The notes: generated from the sequence alone by a model not told the origin. 64,000 nucleotides of DNA from Stachybotrys elegans (GCA_020746835.1 JAGPNK010000041.1:44484-108483); one strand, 5' to 3'. Shown: positions 23,482-34,930, counted from the stretch's first letter. Made by a program: numbers and translations.

Positions 23482-24031
23482 CCAGACTGTTCAATTTTTG
23501 CCTCCAGAAGCATGCTAGCAGACAGCACACTTGGTTCAGCCAAATGAAGATTCATAGATAGGTAAGCGCTGTGGCTGTGCTGCATCTCAGTCCAAGTTAT
23601 GTAGATCTCCATTGAGCTGTTCAAGGACTCATCAGAATCTCGTGATCATCTATAATATAAATTCAGACTGCCAGGCAAACCTCTTCTATCGCAGTATCTG
23701 TATTCCCATAGGAGTTTGCGGTCACTCGTCGGGCTCGTGCCAGCAAATTGCCACATTCAGCGGATTTGGACACAGCTAGGATAGGACATACTCCTAAAGA
23801 TGTGCGTGCTACCAGTAGACGTCTTTGTAACGCCATATGCCATACCCAGCGCTTTCGCTTCGCCCGTTACTCAGTGCAGTACAGCCTAGTGGAACCCTTG
23901 CTGACCTCTCTCAGGTATGTCCGACCTCGTCTACGATGATGCGACGACTAGTATAAATGATGTAGTTGAATCACGGCGATTCACCAATCTCACGATTGAC
24001 AAGACACTTTACATCTCACATTATCTTAATC
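23482..24031. other. Intergenic, 5' region of the second P450 pseudogene
   Basis: About 550 bases with no recognised coding sequence or repeat. A TATAAAT sequence at about 23951-23957 lies some 80 bases before the P450 start and may be its TATA box. Confidence 0.4.
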
Positions 24032-25547
24032 ATGTCGGCTATTCTGATTCACAACGCTGAGTCGCTGTTCAGGCAGGCGTCGGATCGTCCTCTATTTGCG
24101 ACCTTGACCTGCGTTTTCTTAGGTGCTTTGTACTTGATACATAAAGATTTCAAAAAGGTCTTTGTCCGGCGTCCGTCGCATTTTGTCTCCAAAAGAATCT
24201 TCAGCCAAGCCTTGAGAAGCAAGAAGTTCAGCTGTCCTCTGGTCGAGAAACAGCCTGGCGAAACTTATCGGGACGTTCTGTCGCGTGGTTCCGCCCTGTA
24301 TCCCGACCGGCCGTACAAGATCAAGCATTTTCCCGACGAGATCGACATTCTACCTCACAGCTGCATCTAAGATGTGAAGAACAATCCCGAGGCTACGTTG
24401 AGTTTTCAGCAAGCGTCCTATGACTTCTTCTTGGGCGACTTCACAGGAATCACGGGCCATGAGAAAGCAAATGATGTCACCATCCGCCGCGATGTCGGTC
24501 GTTTGCTGGGCCAGGTTTACGAGATTGTCCAAGAGACAGCCTTGAAGTCCATCCTCGAGGAGATTGGCTGCAACCCACTGAGATGGTTCTCTTTCCCAGA
24601 ATCATCCGAATGATCATCAAGATTTCGCAGAGGGTGCTTATAGGAGAGGAACTGGCGAGCAATAAAGACTGGCTGGACGTGATTCAGAATTGCACAGGAG
24701 GGGCTTTCTCCGCCGTGCCTCAACTATGGGAGATTCATCCGATATTGCGTCCTTTCAAAGCATGGCTTGCTCTACCTCAATTGCGCGCAATCAAAGCACA
24801 CAAACATCGCGCACGGGAGTTGCTTGGTCCGGTCCTCGAAACCCGCCTTAAGGATCTGGAAGACCCCAACTTCAAGCCACCTCCGGATCTACTCCAGCTG
24901 ATCATCGACGGAGCACCGGATGGCAAAGGTCGCGATCTCGACTGGCAACTCGAGGCTCAGATTGGCACTGGTCGAGCGGCCCTTTCACTACAGCGTGCAC
25001 TGTTTTCCACCTTCTCTACGATCTTTGCGTCCGACCTGAATACGTTGAGCGGCTGCGACAAGAAGCCCTGGAAGTAGGCGAGGTAACGATGACTCGAGCC
25101 AACGTTGCGAAGCTAGTCAAGCTGGACTCTTTCATCCGAGAGGCCCAACGCTTTAACAAGTTTATGCTTGGTAAGCATTCCCCAACCGCACGAGCGCATT
25201 TCTAACTCATGATGGCAGTTGGAACAATTCGTAAAGTGACGAAGCCTCTCAAGATTGCCACTGCCGACCTACTCTCTACCCATCACTGGTGTGGATACTC
25301 ATTTCATCCACTTCAACAGGTCGCCTCTTGGAAACCCCGAAGTTTTCGACGGCTTTCGGTATATCAAGCTACATGAGCAGCCCGGTAACGAGCAGAAGCC
25401 AAGGTCGTCATTGCGCGTATTCTGAGGAACTATGAGTGGAAACTCAAGGATCAGCCTAAAGCCATGTCAGCTATGGAAGGCCTGGACGGCACTCTGAATA
25501 AGGTCGACCCCTCAATCAAATTTATCTTACAGGCACGTGAATGTTGA
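24032..25547 (+). pseudogene. Cytochrome P450 lacking the heme-binding loop
   Basis: The start MSAILIHNAES is followed by a hydrophobic anchor (LFATLTCVFLGALYLIH). Family blocks NNPEATLSFQQASYDFFLGDFTG, PFKAWLALPQLRAIKAHKHRARELL, YDLCVRPEYVERLRQE and the K-helix REAQRFNKF (ExxR) are readable. Lesions: TAA at 24368-24370, a frame change near 24600, a one-base shift near 24985 before FTTACTVFHLLYDL, and loss of the segment between DGFRYIKLHEQPG and EAKVVIARILRNYEW, where the Cys heme-binding loop should be. This is a degraded monooxygenase of the same relic cluster; P450 identity is sure, the subfamily is not. Confidence 0.8.
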
Positions 25548-26048
25548 GGGGAAGACGTCGGTATGAAGTGAGGAGGAACCTTAGGACTGTATGACCGATG
25601 ACCATTCCATGCCAGCTAGTGCAAAAGAGGCGTCGATAGAAAAGATCGCACAGTACCCAAATGATATTTATTCATACCGAAGTCTTGAGTAGTGATACTT
25701 TGTCATCGCAAGTGCTCACGCATCAAATGCAGCTGTCGAGGTGATCTAGACCAATCCAACCTTAGCTGTAACAATTCATCCTGATAGGTACCACGTGGCA
25801 TCTTCCGTCCTAATGCTGCCGCAAAAGACAGTTGCCAGTCAAAGAGATGTTTCGAAATGTATGGAGTAAGCCGACAAGACAGGTAGGGCACAATGCCAAG
25901 AAACAACATCTCGCTCGAAGGAAACTCGGACCTGGCTCAGCTTGTGTGGTGATCTCGATTTGCTGTAAACGCTTACACAACGTCACGATGGAGCAATTGA
26001 GGATGTTGGGGCAAATTTCGCATCCGCGTCTCTCCATTACTCATCAGA
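25548..26048. other. Intergenic between P450 and asparagine-synthetase-like pseudogenes
   Basis: 500 bases without a recognised gene. A minus-strand frame at 25810-26037 was read and shows no known domain. Confidence 0.4.
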
Positions 26049-26850
26049 ATGTGCGGGATCACGGCTTTTCTTTCTCTTGTCCAACAGCAGACTGCTCAGA
26101 CCAACGGTCATAGTTATCTCAATAGGGATGTGAACGATATCAAAGCTACTTAGACCGGTCTCGAGAAGCAAGTCGATGATTATCTGGAGATGATCAAGCA
26201 TCGAGGGCCCGACGCCCTCGGAGTATGGCTAAGCCCCGACCTACGCATGGGACTCGGTCACGTACGTCTCTCCATTATTGATTTGTCAAGCACAGGCAAT
26301 CAACCCTTTTGACGCTGCCAATGACGTGCACGCCATTGTGAACGGTGAGATCTATAATCATAGGGAATACCGCGAGCAGCTCAAGGACTAATAAAATTTT
26401 CAGAGTGACAGCGACTGCGAGATCGTTCTTGCGCCCTATCAGCAGTATGTACAGGGCTTTCTCCATCACTTGTGAGGCGAATATGCTTTGGTCCTGTGGG
26501 ATGCGAAGCGAAAAGTTCTGATCGCGGGACGAGATCGATTTGGCATCAAGAGTCTGTACTGGACTGTCTCGCAAGGCCGTCTTCTCGTGGCCACCGAAAT
26601 GAAGAGCTTCCTAGCCTATGGGTGGAACCCAGAATGGAATGTTCAAGCGCTCAAGGAAATGGTTGGCGCTTCGATGCTAGTACTTACTTCAAGGGTGTGA
26701 ATAAGGTAAGCAATTGGTTCGACGAAGACAGTGGCGCAGATGAATCCGGTATGCATACACCTGTGTTTAGCTTAGATCGGTGCTGACTTCGGCCGCAGTA
26801 ATCGAGCGGCGCACCGCGGAGCATCTAGGAGTTGAGTTTGTTCCTATTAC
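26049..26850 (+). pseudogene. Asparagine-synthetase-like glutamine amidotransferase, broken and truncated
   Basis: It begins MCGITAFLSL, with the N-terminal catalytic Cys of class-II glutamine amidotransferases exposed after Met removal. KHRGPDALGVWLS, GHVRLSIIDLSSTGNQP, VHAIVNGEIYNH, SDCEIVLAPYQQY and AGRDRFGIKSLYW follow the family order. Lesions: TAG after NDIKAT, an extra base in a T run after NQP, tandem TAA-TAA before FQSDSDC, TGA in HHL-stop-GEYAL (family Arg, CGA to TGA), and a frame change before STYFKGVNKV. GVNKV is then followed directly by WFDEDSGADES and, after a GTATGC...CGCAG intron, VIERRTAEHLGVEF, so most of the ATP-dependent synthetase domain is deleted. The 3' end is lost against the next gene. 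Such enzymes form amides, sometimes in secondary metabolism. Confidence 0.8.
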
Positions 26851-27335
26851 TAATTGTCCGGCATTCCAAAATTGCTCAAGCCTGCCCCGCCACCTGAGAA
26901 GCCAGGACTATCACCAGGAAGGCAACTCATTATGCACATAACGACATTACATGCTGCAGCCATGACGCCCATCATCACGATGCAAGATTTTCCACAAACA
27001 ACACATGTCTTTCCGCAGCAAGACTTCACTGCTTGTATTTGCTCCTGACGTCGCTGCTGCTTCATTTCATTTTCAGTCGGTAGGGCATATGTCATTGGAG
27101 CAGCAGGTTCGGGCTGTGTAGTGTGCTGTGGCACATCGACCTGCAAATCCTTCTTGAATACGGTCCCTGGTTGCGCCTGGCTCTGTTGATTGTTATGCTG
27201 ATAAGAGGCGATCGCAGCGGAGACATCGTTTAGTAGAAAGCCCTCTGATGGGGAGCTCTTCGAACTACCGGACGGGGCAGACGATGCTGCTGGCGCTCTT
27301 GGCTGGTCCTGAGAAAAGGGGACACCAGAAGCCAT
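26850..27335 (-). CDS. Small protein with cysteine-rich hydrophobic C-terminal segment, unknown function
   Basis: A single exon of 161 residues starting MASGVPFSQDQPR. Residues 1-100 are polar, Pro/Ser/Gln-rich and probably disordered. A basic stretch KQQRRQEQIQAVK leads into a striking segment with about nine cysteines (CCGKTCVVCGKSC, then alternating with Met, Val and Ala), which could be a palmitoylated membrane patch or metal-binding knot. It ends with a Gly-rich tail. There is no N-terminal signal peptide. I do not recognise the family. The 3' end meets the truncated asparagine-synthetase-like pseudogene. Base composition is ordinary and the frame is clean; alternative readings on the other strand are poorer. 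Confidence 0.6.
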   Translation of the reverse strand: MASGVPFSQDQPRAPAASSAPSGSSKSSPSEGFLLNDVSAAIASYQHNNQQSQAQPGTVFKKDLQVDVPQHTTQPEPAAPMTYALPTENEMKQQRRQEQIQAVKSCCGKTCVVCGKSCIVMMGVMAAACNVVMCIMSCLPGDSPGFSGGGAGLSNFGMPDN

Positions 27336-28005
27336 AGTTTGATAATTTAAGAGTAATGGTTCGAGAGGCTGTTTGCAAATCTTCCGTTGTAAAGATTAAA
27401 GGCGATCTGAGGAGGAAAGCAACTGTTGACTATCATCAACCCGAGTTTGAAGCAATTCATGAACATAGGAGCAAATACAGCGCTCCTTGTCTGATTTCAA
27501 ATCCTGGGAAGACTATATAGTGCATGAACGAAAGGCACTGTCTGGGGCGGCTTCTGCGAACCGTAGGGAGCAGGCATGGCTAGTACGTAGTTGACGGGTG
27601 GAAGATGATGGTTTATATGGACTTGTAACAAAATTCGGAACCCCTTGCTCTCCCCTTATCTTTTGTCATTCAGCCCCTGTTAAGGCTGATGAGTGGCTGC
27701 GCGCCATACTAGGGCTGACATGCCTCATGCTAGTCAAACACATGATGCGATTCCTTCAGCTTTGTTCCATAGCTGCGCAAACTTCCGTGGCATCTTCAAC
27801 AGCTTCCACCGTGACAAAAGAGTTTGCAGGCTCCGCATATCAATCCAAGGCATTCCTCTTAAACATACATTGGATCATCTGATACCAGTTTCCTCAGATA
27901 TGGACCGGGAACTCTGTAGAACAGAAAGTGCAAGACATGTTATCTTAATATCTCCAGGCTAACCCTGATATCGTCAGGCTAGTCGTGGTGAGGAGGTGTG
28001 GGGAT
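27336..28005. other. Intergenic, no gene recognised
   Basis: 670 bases upstream of the small Cys-rich gene. The short plus frames at 27598-27962 overlap in different frames and resemble no known protein. Confidence 0.4.
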
Positions 28006-28110
28006 GGCTGGCTGAGCTGTGACCCTGGCTGGCTGAGCTGTGACTATAGCCAGCTGAGCTGTAATCCTGGCTGGCTGAGCTGTAACTATAGCTAGATGAG
28101 ATGTCAGCCT
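28006..28110. repeat. 21-bp tandem repeat, five units
   Basis: Five consecutive 21-base units (28006, 28027, 28048, 28069, 28090) share a core GGCTGGCTGAGCTGT with a variable last six bases; unit 5 is the most diverged. On the minus strand it keeps an open frame giving heptads such as SYSSASQ, DYSSAGY and SHSSASQ inside a 60-residue frame (27974-28156). Whether that frame is expressed is unknown. Confidence 0.8.
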
Positions 28111-28293
28111 GACTGCCGGGGTAAATGTCACAAACATTGCAGCAGTCATCCAACACGTGTGTCAGCCTCCTACCAGCTCATGACACAGCTGCTTGAGGGC
28201 TGGAAAGATTAGAAAGTCTGACAGAGCCTTTCCTCTACATTCAATCCATCTATCGAAACCGACCAACAGAGCTATCTCCATACTTAATACCGA

Positions 28294-30624
28294 ATGATGG
28301 CTAACTCAACCCAGAAGGATTCGTGTTATGCATACACACGCCTCCCTTCACCGACTTCAATTCGCCTCGTTGAGCTTGATCTAAGCTTTGGTGAAGACGT
28401 TTCGTTTTCACTGCACACCTTTGAGCTCCATGAGTCACCACCTTTTGATGCCTTCTCCTACACTTGGGGCGACCCTCGCAGTTCATATCTTGACGGTGAC
28501 CCGGCTTCAACAGAATCATACCTTCACTCTACCCATGAACTACGATGTAATGGATCTACTTTCATGGTCCGACTCAATCTCTTCCATGGGTTGAAAATGC
28601 TCCAGTCCACTACATACATTCAACGACAGCGCTTCGTTTGGATTGATGCCATTTGCATCAATCAAGATGATATCGAGGAGCGTTCATCGCAGGTACAAAT
28701 GATGTCGAATATCTTTGAGAGAGCTGTCTGCATCATTGGCTGGCTAGGGCAAGCCGATGACACGACTGCGGACGCCATATCCGTCATGGAGCGCCTCTCT
28801 TCTCTCAGCTGTCTGCCACTGTCCAAGGCGGATATTGGAAATATGCAACGGTCATTCGAACACATAACCCAAGCTGAGTTCTTCGATCCCCAAGCATACC
28901 TTAGTAAGCTCGGGATTCGGTTCATCACCGCGGCAGAATGGCTTGCTTGGGTCGTCTTCCTCTCTCGGCCGTACTTTGAGCGGGGCTGGATCGTTCAAGA
29001 AGTCATTATCGCAAAACGCATCGTTCTCGTCTGCGGCAGGTACATAATACCATGGAATCAATTAGCGACAGCAAGCTTCTTCCTGGGGTTTGTTCCACAA
29101 TGGGGGAGTTATCTCAATCGGGGCCAGATGCACAATTGGGTCATGCCAGGATCACCGGATACGTCAAAGTTTGAACGCATGCTGGTCCCAGAGGCATCAG
29201 AGTCCGTGCTGCCCGTTGCAGCAGTAAATCTTGTGAAGATAAGGACATATGCTCGATTTGACGTACAATACGGGGGAGTGACACCCAAGGTCTTTGGCCT
29301 CTACGGTCTCCTTGAATGTTTTCGCTCTACCGTGGCCACGGACCCCCGCGACAAGATATTTGCCCTGCTGTCAATAGCTGATCGTACCAAAGCACCATTC
29401 GCTGATCCCTCTGCATCTATCATCTTGTCTCCGGACTATAAGCTACCCACCGAGGTGCTCTTCATTCGTCTGACACGTCTGATGATTCGGTGCCACGGCG
29501 ACCTGCGCATTTTCCAGTACCGCGAGTTGGATGTACGGCGGCGCTTGAGGTCACTTCCCTCCTGGGTGCCTGACTACAGCGTTGCTCAGATTCCCGATAG
29601 ACTGGGATCAGGTCTATCGAACTGCGACTGGAAATCGAGCGGTGACGAGAAATACTACGCTGACGGTCGTGAGCTTGACGATCCTCTGCTATCATTACAG
29701 GGTCGATGCATCTCCCGGGTGGAAAAAGTATCCCTCTCAACACAGTATACACGGCCAACAGCTTTATGGGGAAGCATTTTCCAGCTCCTGGAAGGAATGC
29801 GGTGGCAACGATTCTTAGATGGCCGAGAGTAGGTCATAGGTGGTTTGGCTGTCAGTTAACCCAGCTCACTAATTCGTTTTACTCCCAGAGTCGAGGTTGG
29901 CAATGAAGCAATGTGCGAACCACCAAATGAAAGGATCCTACCAACTCCGCTCGAAGTCCTCGCTCGAACATGCATATGCGATATACTTAACTCGCAATCC
30001 CCCGCACCCGCAGACATTCTTTGTAACCAATTCTTAGCATTCATGGCGGAGAAAGTTTCTGTTGCCTATAAAGGGTATGGCAAGCGAGGCGACCCAGGCC
30101 GTTCACTGCTGAAGCGGGCACTTGGACGCTTTCATCGATTCAATATCACCCACTATGGCCGTTCTCCTGGAGAATCAGTGTGTACGCCTATTTTTGGAGC
30201 ATTCGAGGCCGAGCCACCCGACTCTACGTACTGTTCATCTGGACTGCTTGAGAGGATGGAGGAGCTAGCCTCTGTACTTGATCTACAAGAGAGAAGTTCA
30301 AAAGGCTTGGACACCCTTGCTTACAAGCGCGCAATCGAGGAGTTTAGCCTTACAAACCCACTGCTTTCGGTTTTTAAAGAACGCTCTAACCTTGTCATGT
30401 CTGGTCGGCTGATCTTTCGGACTGAGGATGGTCATCTCGGGGTTGGGCCAGCTGACACGCAACCAGGTGATGAAATCTGGGTTCTATCTGGAGCAAAGAC
30501 TCCTTTTGTCCTTCGATCATCATCTTCAGGCCGTTACATCTTGCTTGGTGAGGCTTATGTATATGGGTTAATGCATGGACAAGCAGTTAAGCACTGGCCC
30601 AATGTAGACATAACTCTTCAGTAA
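28294..30624 (+). CDS. HET-domain heterokaryon-incompatibility protein
   Basis: Two exons (28294-29828, 29889-30624) joined by a 60-bp intron (GTAGGT...CCCAG) give 756 residues without lesion. The HET domain (about residues 50-235) is clear: FDAFSYTWGDP near residue 51, RFVWIDAICINQDDIEERSSQV near 115, and YFERGWIVQEV near 230. ATDPRDKIFALLSIAD near 350 is the conserved motif after the domain, and LPSWVPDYS follows near 420. Such proteins trigger programmed cell death when incompatible partners fuse, usually with an unlinked or adjacent partner. The start could be either of two consecutive Met codons. It is the only complete HET gene in a window that also holds two HET pseudogenes. Confidence 0.92.
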
Positions 30625-30850
30625 TAGAACATGAAACGAGATGAGTGTGTAGTCTAGATATAATAAGTAGATCTCTTCCGCCGGAATCGCGGTACGTACG
30701 GTATCCCGACCTCGGCGCATCGCCCTCGCACCTTCGAGGCTAGCCTCGTCAGAACACACGCTGACGAACGTCTGCTAACCGTAGGTCCCCCTGACTTCAT
30801 ACGCGTTTGCTACCGCTGCCGCTGCTACAGCCCCCTCATTGTTCTCTGGT
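30625..30850. other. Short intergenic region downstream of the HET gene
   Basis: Probable 3' UTR and terminator region of the HET gene; nothing specific recognised. Confidence 0.35.
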
Positions 30851-30990
30851 CCGGCCAACAGGAGATATTAGCTACAGTTTGACGATCCCTTTCTTATTTG
30901 ACACTGTTCTTTAGTCCTGCAGGTAGCAAGGTCACTATTATTCGCATATACTATTGTTCTTTTTCCACACTGGACGCGCCTACTACATCA
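30851..30990 (+). repeat. Dispersed repeat, copy 1 (inverted relative to copy at 51.9 kb)
   Basis: About 135 bases from CCGGCCAACAGGAGA through TATTGTTCTTTTTCCACACT to CCTACTACATCA match the reverse complement of 51843-51990 with scattered substitutions and small indels. It is non-coding, in the intergenic space after the HET gene. It could be a remnant of a small transposable element or an older segmental duplication. Confidence 0.75.
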
Positions 30991-31077
30991 TAGCTATAGT
31001 AAATATTAAAGTTTTCTAGCTACTGCAAGTAGCCAAAAGCCGAGTAGCAATAGGAGCATTAGCATTACATTTCTAAC

Positions 31078-31620
31078 ATGGGCTTTCTATTCCATATCCT
31101 CTTCTTCTTGGTCGCGTTGCTGCCCTTCACGATATGGCTTACACCGCACTTGAAACTGGGCCACTTTTGGGTCATCTGGGTCTTATTCACGGCATTTTAT
31201 GGCTGGCCGGCTCGATTTCTCTTGCGTGTTTCATCAGTGAAATGTCCGTAGGTGTTCTCCTGGACAAGATACATCTCCCTATGAGCTTTGGTTACTTTGT
31301 GGTCTTGAATGGAAACTTCACCCTCCTTTCTGCGATTTTATCCCCTAACGCCCTTGAGCTGGCATCTCCTTGCCATGGGCATCCTTGTCTGCTCCGGACT
31401 GGCCGTGCGCCCAGATAAATCACTCATGACGTTTTTCTTATGGACCATGTCGCTGACGCTTCTCCTACGCATACCGTGCACTGTGGCCTTTTTCTTCTCT
31501 AACAAGTATCTATTCCCGTACCCTAAGTCGGAGTTGGAAGGCCAGCTCCTCATGATGGTACCCTATCAGCGAACGGTGCCATCACTTCACATCGCGTTCC
31601 CGGCTAGTGATGGGCTCTAG
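31078..31620 (+). pseudogene. Remnant of a multi-pass membrane protein, family unknown
   Basis: A start ATG at 31078 opens a hydrophobic 57-residue frame (MGFLFHILFFLVALLPFTIW, then a second membrane segment) ending at TAG 31249-31251. Further hydrophobic segments follow in other frames to 31620, including SLMTFFLWTMSLTLLLRIPC and FFFSNKYLFPYP. An intron could lie at the first stop (GTAGGT), but no single frame joins all parts. The pattern suggests a decayed membrane enzyme or transporter; I cannot name it. Confidence 0.35.
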
Positions 31621-32049
31621 GTACCGATTTCTCGTCCGGCTGGTAGAATGGCACACTTTCGGGGATCATTCGAGGATCTACAGCATTCGGCTCTAGCATC
31701 ACGCCCGTCATGCCAGGTGTGCTATCTTCTCTGGTAGTCAACCAGTGACCGCCGACGGAAAGAGATTATATGGGGCCGACGGTGGTTATGGATTCATTTC
31801 ACATGCAAATGTCGACGAGGACCCATATCGACGGCTGGTATAGATGGCGCTCGCCACCTCTCATGGCCAAACCCATTCAACTTGAGAGTGAAGATCTGGG
31901 AAGAGCGGCCACTTACACTGTACACCTTTGTACAACTAATTCGGGACGAAACAGCCATGGGTGCTCGCCTTCTCATTCATCGAGGAAATGTTGGCAATCA
32001 GCCAGAAGGCGAGTCAGGATGCAGGGCCCGCCCGCAATGAGTGGATAAC
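31621..32049. other. Unassigned sequence
   Basis: About 430 bases with no recognised coding sequence, just upstream of the HET pseudogene fragment; it may include its lost N-terminus. Confidence 0.3.
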
Positions 32050-32825
32050 TTTTGACTGACAGCCACGGGTCCAGCGCTCTGGCAGTTTTCTTCAACTGGC
32101 TCGGACTTCCACATGCACCAGGCGAGATCATGGATCCGAAACTGCAAAGTGCACCACAGCGTGTGCAAAGGCCTCGGCAACTCTCCGAAGAACCTGCCCA
32201 TGAGACTCATCCACATCACGCCGAGATCAGCGGGAGTAGACGCGAGGGAACTCTAGAACTGCGGATTACGGTTGCGAATCAGTATCTCTCCCATATCGAA
32301 TATCTGGCGTTCAGTCACTGCTGGGGAGGAAGTATGCCTTTTACGCTCCTGAAGGCAAACTATGAATCTTGCCTTGAGGGTATCGAATATTCCCAGCTGT
32401 CCAAAACATACAAGATGCCGTGGAAATCACCGAGAAACTGGGTTTTTGTACTTGTGGGTCTATTCTCTCTGCATAATCCAGGATTCGGAATCGGACTGGA
32501 GCGAGGCCGCCACAATGGGAGACGTCTATGCTCGAGCGGCGTGCACAAGCATCAACCGGCTGTGTCCAGCGATGGCGGATGCTTTCATTAGCACCCTCTC
32601 CATGTTCCCATGTAGGATCGGAGCCTCATCACGAACTGGCCTGCTTCCCGATTGGATATATTTTTTTCAGGACAGCGTTTCTACTTTAATACATGGTATC
32701 AATAGGTCGCCACTAAATATAAGCTTGGGTTGTCTAAGAATAACTGCTGTTGCCTAGAAAACTACAATTAGGGCAGAGACGCTGTTCTGGGAGTACTGGC
32801 AGCGGACTGCTTTGGAATTTACACA
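32050..32825 (+). pseudogene. HET-domain pseudogene fragment A
   Basis: The plus strand reads IEYLAFSHCWGGSMPFTLLKANYESCLEGI, the opening motif of the HET domain. After a one-base frame change near 32415 it continues with LYLWVYSLCIIQDSESDWS and ATMGDVYARAACTSI, the second HET block (family consensus W-I-D-S-L-C-I-I-Q-D). The frame is lost after 32590, but nucleotide similarity to fragment B (47.7 kb) continues to about 32825. The N-terminal and C-terminal parts are missing. It is followed directly by the 3' end of the oppositely oriented NB-ARC/TPR pseudogene. Confidence 0.8.
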
Positions 32826-32853
32826 AGGTACATGACTACAGGACAAGCCCAGG

Positions 32854-34930
32854 TCACGGTTCGTATAGTGTGTTGAGATGTGTCACGTTCGACTCTGAAA
32901 AACGCCCTTCCTGCGTAGCCACGACCTTCTCTAAGATCAGGCACGCGTCATCCGCCCGGTCTCCGAGCGCCAAGAATGCCTTTGCCAGCCATCACTGGGA
33001 CACGAGCAAGGTATAGTCATCCTCGGCCAACGATTTTGATCCTACAGTAATGACATGGCTCAGAAGCTTGATGGCCTTGCCAATTTGATCAGTTTTGACG
33101 TATGACTGTGCCAGGAGATATTGCGTGAAAAATTGGTCTGAATGGGTCTTGTCGTACACCTTGGATTGCAACATTTCCAGTGATTCGATGATTGGAATGG
33201 CCTTTCCAAAGTCGTCGTCAGCTATGTACGCCCTGGCAAGCTTAAATTGAGGACCAAGACGGCTGGGGTCCGTCTCTTCATATAAACTCGTCGTTATAGA
33301 AACGTCCTCTTCGAGATACTGGATCGCCCTGCCAGTCTGCCCAACCGATATATATACGGATTCCAACTCACTCGGCGCTTCCAGTCGATACCAGTCGGTC
33401 GCTGGCAAGAAGACGGCTTGCCGTTGGACCACAATTCCAGCAGCTCAAGTGCCTCCTGTAGTCGGCCAATCTTCTGGTAAGCTGCTCCAAGCATAAGCTC
33501 GCTGTAAAGCCGAACAAGGTCGTATTCGTATAACCCCTGCTGGACCGCCACAATACCCTCCATGATTTCAACACTTTCCTTCCGTCTGTCGTCTCGGATA
33601 TATGCTAAGGCAAGCTCTCTTAAGGAATTGACGCGGCGCTTATCGTCTGGCAGAGAGCTCACCCGGGTTGCCACCGAGCGATTGAGATACTTGATAGCTT
33701 CTTTCCAGTGCCCATCTTCAATGAGACAGCTGCCAACCTTTTGCTGCAGCTCGGCTTGCCAGCCCAGGTTGTTCTCACCACTTGCTTCGGGGATTCGACA
33801 GCATGTGGCATGTATTGCTGTCAGAGTGGTCTGAAAATCCATCTCCAGTGTGGAAATACCGTAGAGACATGCTGCAGTACGGCAAGCCTATTTCCCGCCT
33901 CTTCCTTCTGCGCCCAGGTGAGATGAGCAAGGTGGACTAAGGTGTGCATGTCGTAGGTCTGTTCGTCATCTCGACTGCTCAGAAATCCGTACCCGCATAG
34001 CGTACCGAGGGCATTGGTCGTTTCTTGCTCGGAATCGAAGGAGGTAGCAGAGACCGAGGAATAGCCTTGGGCTCAATCCAAGCGATAAAGGATAGCAATT
34101 TGGAAGCATCCTTGTCTGTTTCATGAAACGAGATGATCCACGTAGTTGCCACCGCCCGCTGCGTCTCGTTGTACATGGTATCATCGCGAAGACCTTTACT
34201 CAGTAGCCCGATCATCTCTTCGTCCGTGTTGATGTAAAGACAAAGATACTTCGAGATGGATACCATCTTCGTGTTCATATATGCTGCTGTCTGCGCGATT
34301 GCCAGAGGGAGGCACGTTAGCGTTCTCAGCAGCGACAATACTCTGTCTTCCTCCAACAGCTGGTGTTTGCGATAGAGGGGCTTCTCACGAAATGCTTCGA
34401 TTCTGTCAAGCTCATTTCGGGGAGCTCGACAATCTTGGGACCCGATGTATTAAATGCCACTTCGCGAGAGCGAGTAGTAAGCAGGATTCGTCCATTATCA
34501 CTGTGCGGCAAGAAATCCCAGATTCCATTTTCTCGCCCCTTGGACCCAAAGAGAACAGTTGCATCCGCATTATCAACGATCATCAGCCACTGTGTTGTTG
34601 CTGCCGACTCCAAGTGGTATTTGATCGACTGCATTGGGGTTTGGTCTTCAGCCTCACAGACGCCGAACTTCCGGGCTAGTTCGATGCATTCCTTTTCGAA
34701 TCCTGGCACGCTTAGAGCCGGTGTCCAAAGAACAGAGCACTCCAGGCTGTTATCCTTTAACCCGTATGCTATCTGCAATGCAACCTGGGTTTTTCCTATC
34801 CCACCTAGCCCTACGAGCGTAACTCGTTGGTGGCCCTTGTTGGCAAAAAGCAGCCCTCTAAGCCGTTCTATCTCAGACTCTTGTACCACAAAGTTGCCAT
34901 TCCTTTGAAATGGTATGCGGTGGACGACTC
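32854..34930 (-). pseudogene. NB-ARC / TPR STAND protein, several frameshifts
   Basis: On the minus strand: HRIPFQRNGNFV linker, P-loop VTLVGLGGIGKTQVAL, Walker B WLMIVDNADAT, sensor GRILLTTRSREVA, then CLPLAIAQTAAYM (GLPL-type motif) and repeated TPR helices (AIKYLNRSVATR, SVEIMEGIVAVQQGLYE, AIQYLEEDVSITTSLYE, AIKLLSHVITVG). The parts lie in at least five frames: changes near 34380, 34050, 33850 and 33425, plus an in-frame TGA in VSQ-stop-WLAKAFLALG (32992-32994; CGA-to-TGA fits). The 5' end, expected to carry an effector domain, is not recognisable beyond a splice-acceptor-like site at about 34935. The protein would have been a fungal NLR-like receptor signalling non-self or cell death. Confidence 0.88.
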
